A model generated the notes under the pieces. The model was not told the origin of the DNA and did no database searches. It was given only the letters and a program-made list of their open reading frames with translations. Below are positions 54,898 to 64,000 of a DNA stretch of 64,000 bases, piece after piece (within the stretch, counting starts at the first letter, position 1; each line of letters starts with the position of its first letter). The translations under genes and the position numbers were made by a program. This DNA is from Brienomyrus brachyistius (Eukaryota > Chordata > Actinopteri > Osteoglossiformes > Mormyridae), in NCBI RefSeq assembly GCF_023856365.1, contig NC_064540.1, positions 14,719,191-14,783,190 of the forward strand, in the 5' to 3' direction.

Positions 54898-57800
54898 TGA
54901 CAAGCCCTACACAGAAAGAGAATTGCCTGGTGTATTCAGAAAAAAATGAAGATCAAATGACATGATTGATGATGCATGATGGATGAACATAAAAAACGAT
55001 ATGAGGAGGAGGTCAATGTGCAGTAAGGAACACAGCAAAACCTTCAGTTGTGTCCTCCACTTCAAATTATTAAATGCTCTTAGAAGAATGATTATAGCAG
55101 AGAGAGCATTACGTTGTCCTTATGAAGGACCTCTATACTGCACAGGTACCCACACTTAGGATAGATATGGAGAATGTGAATGGTTTTACATTAGCAAACG
55201 AATCAGACAGGTTAGGTAATTATTATACAACTCGTGTGCAGAACATATGATGCAGGAACCTGGACTGAAAATAGCAACAACTATGACCTTAAGACTGGAT
55301 GAAACATCAGCAGCCATTAACAGGATGATGATGACAGTACACTTATAGTGCAAAAGAAAGATCTGCAGCCTCTCACAGGGGAAAGTTAATGAACTGAGCA
55401 GAAAGCTATGGAGTGAGGCTAAAATGCACAGGGCCGAACAGTGGACTGCACCATGGAGGACGAAGACTGAGATTATGAACAGCTTGATGACGGTTCCAAG
55501 GAGCAAATGAACAAAAGGTCCACGGGTCCAGGAGCTGAGTCACAAGCTGGCACTTAGCAAAGCTGTAATGAAGGGTCTAGGGTAGAAAAACTGATGGATC
55601 TGTACGATGCAGTTACGGAAAACTGCACCGAATTTCTCTTTATGTTGGGCAGTGAAGAATTAAGCCCGAACCAATGTTCAAGACTTTGAACTTTGTTTTT
55701 AGGAGAGACTTAAGAATACAATGTACGTGAAGAACAAACCGGAACATTCACTTAAAGCACAAAGGACCTGATTATTATTATTGTTATTTTGGGCACATGA
55801 TGAGAAAACCCAGGGCACCGAAGGACCGTAAATGAGACCAGCAAACACACTACTGGGCAGAGTGCAGACCCCCGACAGAAGCATTGTGGAGAAATTCAGT
55901 CTCCAAGCTTCCCAGGAGGTTGATGGTACTAATAATGATAAACTGGTCAGGAAAAGAAGGACACAGAAGAGGAAAACAAGAATCTGTTTTTAAGAATGTA
56001 CTTCTCAGGTCATTTGATGCTTACCAGCTCGTCCAGGCCACGAAACTCATTTAAAAAGAATGGACAGAGGAAATGTCGGCACAGACAGATCAAGCGGTTA
56101 ACAACCAGGAAGCTGAAGTACACACAGCTGTACCAGGTGAATATGTAGCGAGACACAGCGCCTGACACTGTACCTCCGGGGCCCGACTGCCACCCTCAGC
56201 TCAGGGTGGAGTTTGCATTTTCTTCCTCTCGCGTCACAAAATTATTTTTCTACCTGCTGTACATTAATTTAGGTAAAAGCATCTAAATATTTAACAGTGT
56301 GATGCAGTTTGCTGGATATTTACCCACAAAGATTACAGGACAATAAAAGTTATGCAAAGCAATAAGAGGAAGGGATCCCCAGTAGACAATAAGAGGGACA
56401 TTACCGGGAGATAAATTAATAAACGGCACGCAGCTCAAGCCAAAATATAGATAAAGGCTCCACAAGCCACATAGGGGGTTACTGTCCCATCTGAAGGGGC
56501 AGTCAGCCTGATCCCTCCCCCGCCCTAATGCCAGCAGCCTCTGCCAGGAACTGTAGACCTGCACACACGGGGGGCAGCGCCCCTCGCCTCGGGCGGGGGT
56601 GGGCGATGATGCTCAGGCGTCCGGCACCTGCTCGATCACCACACCCCACCTGCGAGCTGGACAATGAGCCAGGAACCTGATAGGATTTCCCAGCCGCTCC
56701 CGGGACGGCACTGGGCAGCTATCCAAAGCAGACAGCCAGCCACAGTCGACGTTCCACCCCTCAGTGTCATACCCCCCTGCACCGGAGGGGGTCCGGATTC
56801 ACAGCTAATTATGCCTCTTTCACGCCTAAGTGTCAGTCGCCGGGTGTTGGAGTGCAGAAGGCCTAGCCTCAAGGTACGACTTAAACACGCACAAGCGGTC
56901 AAAATGTACGCCTCTCCTATCCTTAGACGATGAGAAATGCACGGCCTGAGGAGTGCGGACGGTGATGCAGGGGTCCCAGAAACAGGCACCGCACTCGAGA
57001 CGTGGAGAGAACAGTCTGATAAAGCAAAACAGGCCGAGAGTCATGATGTGCTTGTGATTGCTCCCATCTAGTAAAGTGCAGATGCATCCATGTTTCCTGC
57101 TGTCGATTCTTTCATGTTTCCTGATGGGACTTGAAGTTTTGCTCACCTGCGCCTGCTCAGGCCGCTACAGTGCGATCATCCGTTCCCGTATCGCCCGCAA
57201 AGGGGGAGATTAAGTTTTCAATGATGGGACAGCTGCTCCAATAAGTAAATAACCAGTCTTGTGTTCAACGCAGTCAGAGGGGGCCAGGCTCCACACGCCT
57301 GATCGTAATCTACAGCTTTGATCTCAGCACCAAACAGCCAAGGGGGGAGGACTCCTGAACAAGGGGCGCGTGTGCGAGCTCCCCCAGCAATGAAAAGGAT
57401 AATCTGGGTTAAAAGCAGCAGCTGAGGGGCTTAAATCGAAGCACGCCTGGGTTCCCCTGGTCATGCTTTGGGCGCTGTGCCGCCCGCCGGCTGACGGACT
57501 ACGTCACATGGGTGGGTGGGGGGGGGGTTCGCCTTGCACAACCCACAGATCTGGGAGGCGGGGGGGCTCTCTCTGACTTTATTGTAGCGGCTGAGCTTCA
57601 GTGGCATCATGAGGCTGTCCTGCTGGCCACAATCCAGGCCTCCAAGCACAGACCTTCAGTGCCCGCCGGAGAAGCTGCCGTACCTTTAATGACCCATGGC
57701 AGAGAGTAACCCCCCCCCACCAAAAGCTTAACCTAAAAATCACGGTAATACAGCACTTTTAAAAAATAGCATATTTATAGTTACCTAATTTGAATAAACA

Positions 57801-58593
57801 GTTGCATGTGGCTTTTATTAAGTCACATACTCATTTAAAAAAAGTCCTTTGGGAAAAAAAATCTCTGATAAACGACTGGACTGAGGATTATTTTTAAGAA
57901 GCAGAGCCCATTATGAATTGCAGTTATTTTTATTCTGGTTGCTGTTGCACCTTAATAAGACACAAAAAGCAGTAAGGGGGGGTTAGGACCCACACAGCTT
58001 CCAGTCCACGGGGGGCAGGCGGGGGGGGGGGGGGGGTGAGGGATACAGGCACTGCTCAGCAAAGTACCCCGTCAATAAACAGCCGCACTTCACCCGAATC
58101 CCGCCTAACAGCTTCTCAGGGACGAAATTAAAATAATCATGTGCATTAGCGAGTCCGCAACTAACAATGGAGGCAGAGCAGAGACGTTTTGAAAGTGTTC
58201 CTGGAACTCGATTACAAGGCAAACAACAAAAGGCTCTGCTCCAGCCCAGAGGATTAGAGAGACTTCGGCTCTCCGTTTCTTCGCCTCTGTTTACCTAGCC
58301 CTGCACCAGGAATCTTATTATTTGGCCCCCGACCACGGGGGGGATGGGGATTGATTCGCCGGCTCTCCCAGACAGTCATCAAGGCGGCGCTATAGCCTTG
58401 GAAACGACTCCCGCATATAACGCGCACGAACTCCGCACCCAGACACGCAGGTATTTATACACAGAGCAGCTGCCTCACACGATCTTTTTGAAACGGTCGT
58501 TTTCTTTTACGACTTACACGTCCTACATGCCAATTACAGTTTAATTCACCTATGGAAGGTCTCCCACGGCGATCTCACTTGCGGCTGGCTTTT

Positions 58594-58610
58594 CTGGCGC
58601 CCCCTGGTGT
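58594..58610 (-). promoter_or_regulatory. CTCF-like binding motif
   Basis: The minus strand reads ACACCAGGGGGCGCCAG, which fits the vertebrate CTCF core CCASYAGRKGGCRS closely. Motif match only; occupancy is unknown. Confidence 0.5.
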
Positions 58611-59619
58611 TGAAACATTTTTCACTTCTCTGTCTGTAGGCCTATGGTACGATGAATCCTGTTAGTTAAAATGTGATTAGACAAATCAAAAACTAGAGCA
58701 GGGATGTGGAGGGATGGGTCTAGAAGACCACCAAGTACCCTAAATAATACAAAAAAAAAACAGAACGTGCTTATAAAAATTTTGTGCAAATGCTGTGTGA
58801 AGGCATTATAGCCCTCGGAAGTACTGTAAATGCCAGGCTAAGTTTTACACGCTCTTAGCACTCGTACAACAGGCAGGGGGCACCGCAGCTGAAGCCGCAG
58901 TGTGGCTCTGGCCGTCTGCGTTACCCGCTTGCATTAGCATACAGCGCGGCCGCTAGCAGCTGCACGGTGGGTGTAGACAGCGCGCCTGCTTGGATGGGAA
59001 CAGCAGGTACATGTGAATGCAGGGATCGTGTCAGCGCCAGCAAGGCAGACCGCAGGCCGCATCACAAGAAGCCGCTTCCACGCCATTGTTTCCTGCCCCC
59101 TGCAGATGGGTCGATAAGCACAGCTAAGAACCAAGAGCAATTTTCACACAAGAATGACACTGAGATGTTGCAATACTATGAGGGGGTCTCTCTCAGCTTA
59201 TACCATTACTGGAGAAAAAAAATGATCAAGGTCTAACAAAACAGCTGTTATAAAAGGAGAACGCTCCAACTAGCAGATATAATGGAACAAGATGGCCATT
59301 GTATTGATTTAAAAACAGGCGATTATTTAAGACCTCTGTTAAATCAAAGACTTAGGAGTACTGCTTAAAGTTCTCAGACATAAGAGAACAAAACTGGTTG
59401 TATTCTATACAGTGAACTTCCTCAGGATAGGAATGACTTAACATCATCTTTGCTATAAGATATAACTGGCGAAGTATTTGTATTTTGACAAGAATTACAA
59501 AGTCAAAAGAAAACCATCAACCACAAAAACTCCACAATAATGTACACTGGGCAGAACGCCAGCCAGAAAACATCCTCGTTTATGTATTTAACGTGTGCTG
59601 TGCCACTGGTGTTTTATAA

Positions 59620-59635
59620 CGCCATCTGCTGGCGG
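59620..59635 (-). promoter_or_regulatory. CTCF-like binding motif
   Basis: The minus strand reads CCGCCAGCAGATGGCG, a close match to the CTCF core, in the same orientation as the site at 58.6 kb. Confidence 0.5.
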
Positions 59636-59754
59636 CTACTTTACTGAACGCCAATTTTCAACTGCTTCTATTCATGGCGAGTGCGGTACGCTGTTTGCCA
59701 TATCACCGTGTTGGGTAGCGTTATAACATTTTTATAACACAACATCATCATAAC

Positions 59755-60110
59755 ACAGCTCAAGAGTTCAGTTCCCACCCCCTGTACTGTGTGTGATGTT
59801 TCATGTTCTCCACATATTTGTGCCTGTTTCCTCCAAAACATGCAAGCACAAAGCAAGATGATTCAATTTAATTCAATTTTATTTGTATAGCGCATTTTCA
59901 CAACATGACATTGTCTCAAAGCGCTTTACATTATCCTCACCCAAAGCCCAAAGGTCAAATGATCTGCCGTCTTGAAATCTCTCTCTCACATGGCTGTTTG
60001 CTCTGCAATGCATTTACATCTTATCCAGGGTGTCCCCTACCCTGTGATACCAGGGACAGTCTCACCGGGACCCTGTTCAGATAAATAGATAAAGAACATG
60101 GATGGATTAG
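59755..60110 (+). mobile_element. tRNA-type SINE interrupted by an L2 fragment
   Basis: The first half (59755-59860) has TGTTTCATGTTCTCCACATA and GTTTCCTCCAAAACATGC. The second half (from about 59998) has GCAATGCATTTACATCTTAT, CCAGGGTGTCCCCTAC and a tail ACATGGATGGAT. Together they are one SINE copy split by the fragment at 59863-59997. Confidence 0.6.
59863..59997 (-). mobile_element. 5'-truncated L2-like LINE end
   Basis: AATTCAATTTTATTTGTATA and ACATTGTCTCAAAGCGCTTT are the reverse complement of the 3' end of the LINE at 13.85-13.91 kb. Only about 130 bp remain, a typical 5'-truncated insertion on the minus strand. Confidence 0.8.
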
Positions 60111-60126
60111 AAAGAGATACTGTACT

Positions 60127-60670
60127 TTACAATAATAACAATAATCCATCCATCATCTCCCGTTTATCTAGGGTCAGGTCTCGGGGGCAGCAGTCTAAGC
60201 AGGGGTCTCTCCAGCCACCTCCTCCAGCTCCACTGAGAGAATAGCAAAGCATTTCCAGGCCAGCTGAGAGAAAAAAATCTCTCCAGAGTGTCCTGGGTCT
60301 GCCCCAGGGACTCCTGCTGGTTGGACATGCCCAAAACACCTCCCCAGGGAGTTGTCCAGGAGGCATCCTACATAGATGCCCGAACTCCTTCAACAGGGTC
60401 CTTTTGATGCGAAGGAGAAGCGGCTCCGCTTTGAGGGCCTCCCAAATGTCCGAGCTCCTCACCCTATCACCAAGGCTGAGCCCAGACGCCCTATTAGAAA
60501 TGAGAGGAAACTAATTTCTGTTCCTTATACTGGTGATCTCATTATTTTGATCACTACCCAGAGCTCATGACCATAGGTGAGGGCAGGAGCGTAGATAGAA
60601 AGCTTCGCCTTCCATCTCAGCTCCCTCTTCACCATGCCAGAACAGCGTCCGCATTACTGCGAAATCTATA
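60127..60670 (-). mobile_element. LINE C-terminal fragment (second family)
   Basis: The minus strand reads SDIWEALKAEPLLLRIKRTL, FGHLCRMPPGQLPGEVFWAC and GRPRTLWRDFF, ending near (CCAT)n at 60140. This GHL.RMPPG...GRPRT.WRD pattern is the end of the reverse-transcriptase ORF of abundant fish non-LTR elements. The upstream part (to about 60670) is also LINE-like. Frameshifts are present and the rest of the element is missing. Confidence 0.75.
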
Positions 60671-60848
60671 AAAACTGTAAAACTGATTTAAACATACATT
60701 TTGAAATCAGTTTTAAAGTTACTACAACAGCATCCATCGATGCCATAGCAACAAAAAGTAATTAAAAAAAAGAGTAATAATAATCTGTAAACCACAAGTC
60801 CCATAAACCCTGCGTACAGCTGAAACTGCAAACTGCCCTGTAATTAAA

Positions 60849-60935
60849 GCACCCCTAATGTGGTACATGGTGCAGTCCTCACACAGAGCTACAGCACCCC
60901 TAATGTGGTACATGGTACAGTCCTCACACAGAGCT
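60849..60935. repeat. Tandem duplication of about 48 bp
   Basis: CACCCCTAATGTGGTACATG plus CAGTCCTCACACAGAGCT occurs twice in direct succession with one or two differences. Confidence 0.9.
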
Positions 60936-62129
60936 CCTTCGCCAGGTAGACACCTTGTCACCATTGCGACCATTTCTGGTTTCTGCTCCAGAGAAGAGTA
61001 AGCAGTTTGAAACAGCAGACAGGATTTCCTCTGGATCCCTGTGGCTTTTTTCCCCCACAGCGATGTTCCCCAAGAATATCCGGGGCCGCCCATCCGGAGT
61101 GGGCCCCGCATGCTCGGCAGGAGAGCACACTCACACTCAGCCAGTGAGGAGCCATCATTTCCTTCAAGCTACCTGGATGTGCGTCTCAGAACCTCTTGAC
61201 TGGCCTACAGTCAAAAATTTTCAGAGATAGAATGTACTTTATCGGAATCAACACACTGACCGTCTTCGATCAGAAACGATAAAAACAACAATCTTACTGC
61301 GGATTCAGAAGACCGCTTATTTAGCACCGTGAAAGTTATTTTAGCAGTTAAATGGATTTATCAGTCTGAAATAACATGGTGTGAAACCATAACATCCTCC
61401 ATCAGATCCAGCAGGGAACCAGCTTAATAACATCTGGGGAGCCACAGTGCTTTTATTGAAGCACAAAGACAGAGGACATCTTCACAGTGTCCAAGCCGTG
61501 GGGGGGACGCACATGGACAGCCTGTACCAGCATCACCGCCGTCAGCCTCTGTCAAGAGCATGAATTCCTCCAAGAACAAACCCCAGGAGAAGTCAGCACA
61601 ATCGCCCACCGCCCGGAAACAGCGCCTTCATGCAGTGCCTCACTCATCACTGACGTCTTCACATCGCCAAGGGCTGCTCGCCAAGATCACACGCATAATC
61701 AGCCGGCTGAGTGACAAACCTAACGGAACCGCAGCATCGATATGCAGAAGAACAAACCGTACTGCCGCTCACCATCTGAGAGAGTGGGAATAAAGGGGGA
61801 GACCGATGATACAGCGAGTTCTGTGATGTCAGCGGTCCTGAGGTGACGGCTTATTTCCGCACACTGCGAAACTACAGAAAGCAGGTTATAAATAGCGGCG
61901 ATCGCTCACTCGCGCATTGGAACTGTCTGTATCACAGAACTTAAAATGTCCCATTTTGCCTACTTGCGTGACATGAGCTTTGGTTCAGATGAAACGGAAA
62001 ACCAGAACGGTCACATGCGACGGAGCACCAAAGGGCATCATCCACCCAAGGATGTCGTCCATGAGGTCCCAGGTCTTACCAAAAAGCCCCAAAAATGTAA
62101 AAGGTAGAGGAGGTGAAGCCCTCAGGAGT
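60936..62129. other. Non-coding stretch
   Basis: No exon, RNA gene or transposon was recognised between the LINE fragment and the next LINE. Confidence 0.4.
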
Positions 62130-63510
62130 AATTATCCTGTCTCATAGGGAGAAGGGAAGGCTGATCTCCTGTATTGTGGCAACTACAGGGGAATAACACT
62201 GCTCTCAGTGCTGGAGAAGGTCCTTGCCAGGGTCATCCGTGATTATTACTCACCTACCAGTGACCAGAGCAGTCTGGTTTTATACCTATGGACTCTATCA
62301 TCGGCCACATCCTGGCACTGAGGGTTCTCATCGAGCGCAAATGACAGAGATTCTTCGGAGCCTGTGTCGATTTTCATAAAGTGTTCGACTCAGTTGATCG
62401 GGCTGCCTTGTGGGACATTTTGAGACCCATGCATTGGTGCTGTGAGCGCTGCACAGAGTGGAGGCAAAACCTCTGTATTCTTCCCAGTTGACTCTGGGGT
62501 TCATCAGGGGTGTGATCTTGCTCTTTCTCTATTCAATGATTGTACAGACTGGGTGTTGGGCAGGGCTGTGGAGTCCAGTGGCTGCGAGACGTCTCTTGGT
62601 GAAGAAAGATTCACTGATCTTGACTTTGCTGAAAATACTATGATCTTCAGAGTCAATGGAGGCTCTGATCGGGGCTCTCCAGAGACTGAGCGAGGAGCCC
62701 GAGTGTCTGGGATTGCGAGTGTCCTGGATAAAAACCAAGATCCAGGCCTTTCATGACCTCTTGGGCGCAACCATCAGCGTGTGTCTGTCTGCGGGGAGAA
62801 TGTCAGCATCAAGAGGTTCACTTACCTTAGCAGTGACATGCCTGTCTCTGGTGACTCTTCCTATGAAGTTAGTAGATGGACTGGGAAACCACAGGGCAGG
62901 GGTGGCCAATCTTATCTGCAATGGGCCGGTGTGTGTGCGGGTTTTCGCTGCAACTCCCTAATTAGATTACCAATTAGAGGACTGATTGGCTGAAGAGTCC
63001 TCACAGCTGGGTTTGAACAGCTGACCTAAAGGTTATTCCAAAAACCCGCATACACGCCGGCCCTTTGCGGATAAGATTGGCCACCCCTGCCATAGGAGGT
63101 CATGAGGTCACTGGAAAGGGGTGTGTGGCCACTCCCAATATCTTTGTAAGAGGAAGAAGGACCAAGTCTTTAGAGTCCTGGTGCTCCCTGTCTTGCTGTA
63201 TGGCTGCGAGACATGAACACTATCCAGTGACCTGAGGTGAAGACTGGACTCCTTTGGGTCTCTCTTCAGAGAATCCTTGGGTACTACTGGTTTGACTTTG
63301 TGTCGGGCAAGCGGCATTGCTCAGGGAGTCCGAAATGAGCCACATTACCTGCATTGTGAGGGAGCATCAGTTATGGTACTACAGCCATGTGGCGTGTTTC
63401 CCTGAGCGCGAACCAGCTCGCTGGATCCTCTGTGCTGAGGACTTGAGCGGCTGGACCAGGCCAAGGGGACACCCACATAACACCTGGCTACAACAGAGAG
63501 GCAATTTAAA
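62130..63510 (+). mobile_element. Non-LTR retrotransposon reverse-transcriptase fragment (third family)
   Basis: Readable blocks include CGNYRGITLLSVLEKVLARV (about 62175), VFFPVDSGVHQGCDLALSLF (about 62475-62540), TDLDFAENTMIF (about 62615) and LPVLLYGCET (about 63185). Then come LLRESEMSHITCIVREHQL and DLSGWTRPRGHPHNTW (63320-63490). In the catalytic block the usual ADD is replaced by AEN, and several frameshifts occur. A MITE-like element interrupts it at 62897-63089. I cannot assign the clade by eye. Confidence 0.85.
62897..63089. mobile_element. hAT-like MITE inserted in the LINE
   Basis: The 193-bp element starts CAGGGGTGGCCAATCTTATC and ends with its inverse (GATAAGATTGGCCACCCCTG). 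The inverted ends extend to about 50 bp with about five mismatches. The flanks CCACAGGG and CCATAGGA could be an 8-bp target duplication with two changes, as expected for hAT elements. No transposase is present. Confidence 0.8.
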
Positions 63511-64000
63511 GGCACCATTTCTCCCAAGCACACACACAACACACACTTGAGAAAAACATATTAACACCATAGACACATGCATGGGATCCGATATGCCCAT
63601 CTTATAAGTTTCAGGCTAGTCACCGTGGCAACCCTCTCAGCATCAAAGAAGTGCACAATAAGAGTTTTCATTTAACACCACATTACATAAACAGCTTTTG
63701 GCACCATTGATGATGCTAACAGATCCTCATGTAGACGTCAAACCGGTTAAATCAGAGAGTTTTTCCAGACACCAATGGACCCGTTACTTTCTTAAATGAG
63801 GTCCCTATTTTTGAGAATCTTGCACATGGAAGCTGGAAAAAAAGTAATATGCAATTAATATCTGAACTCTTCCCAAATTAGTCAAAAGTGCAAGATGTCG
63901 TTGGAATGTTCCGGAAGCAGCAGAAATGACAGCAGGACCCGCGTTACAGGCAGAGAGAGACTGGTTCTGCACACAGGGAGCTCCTGCGAGGTCACGCTAG
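63511..64000. other. Non-coding window end
   Basis: A short ACACACAAC run lies near 63530. Nothing else was recognised. Confidence 0.4.

Larger units (their letters stand above)
54898..59754. other. Non-coding stretch
   Basis: Contains a G run at 58021-58036 and a CTCF-like motif at 58594-58610. At 55.7-55.95 kb a faint LINE-like phrase is possible but not supported. No exon was recognised. Confidence 0.4.

Noticed and set aside
55540..56000. LINE-like phrase (GHMMRKP-type) near 55.8 kb
   Set aside because: A single short match with no neighbouring reverse-transcriptase blocks in register; insufficient to call an element.

Overview
The window looks like nuclear DNA of a ray-finned (probably teleost) fish. 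It carries one recognisable protein-coding gene with GT-AG introns. It also holds several fish-type retroelement families (an L2-like LINE, two other reverse-transcriptase LINE fragments, tRNA-derived SINEs), a decayed Tc1/mariner-like transposon, CA-rich microsatellites, long G/C homopolymers and many minisatellites. Nothing prokaryotic, organellar or viral was seen.

Gene: prickle2 (PET-LIM planar cell polarity protein) lies on the minus strand between about 4.9 and 17.7 kb. Seven coding exons can be read and joined in frame: 17518-17649, 14892-15005, 10550-10687, 10060-10263, 8918-9104, 7668-8504 and 5234-6090. Together they encode 822 residues with a PET domain, three LIM domains, a Ser/Arg-rich tail and a C-terminal CIIS prenylation box. 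All six introns have GT-AG ends. The first coding exon also reads in frame upstream of its ATG into a Cys-rich stretch that begins at a good splice acceptor. A longer N-terminal isoform, or at least more 5' exons, therefore probably lies at higher coordinates. I could not find those exons.

Layout. 1-4.9 kb: flank 3' of prickle2, with an inverted repeat, a SINE and simple repeats. 4.9-17.7 kb: prickle2, whose introns hold a 29-bp minisatellite (6.2-6.7 kb), a possible hAT-type remnant (9.6-9.9 kb) and an L2-like LINE (11.4-13.9 kb). The LINE's 3' part contains a 58-bp minisatellite with telomere-like and CTCF-like motifs. 17.7-64 kb: no exon recognised. This is either a long 5' intron of prickle2 or upstream intergenic DNA. 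Its main contents are a 46-bp satellite (23.2-24.2 kb), a retroelement-derived 47-bp array (29.2-29.5 kb), a Tc1-like remnant (33.5-34.2 kb), a 72-bp proline-coding array (39.6-40.0 kb), a 37/40-bp array (41.7-42.3 kb), a 12-mer higher-order array (48.5-49.2 kb) and a cluster of nested transposable elements (59.7-63.5 kb).

No undescribed multi-gene system is visible. The observations most worth checking are the CTCF-like sites placed convergently around prickle2, the CTCF/telomere-motif minisatellite inside the LINE, the nested insertions and the hierarchical minisatellite. All comparisons with families are from memory and reading by eye. No alignment or database search was run.
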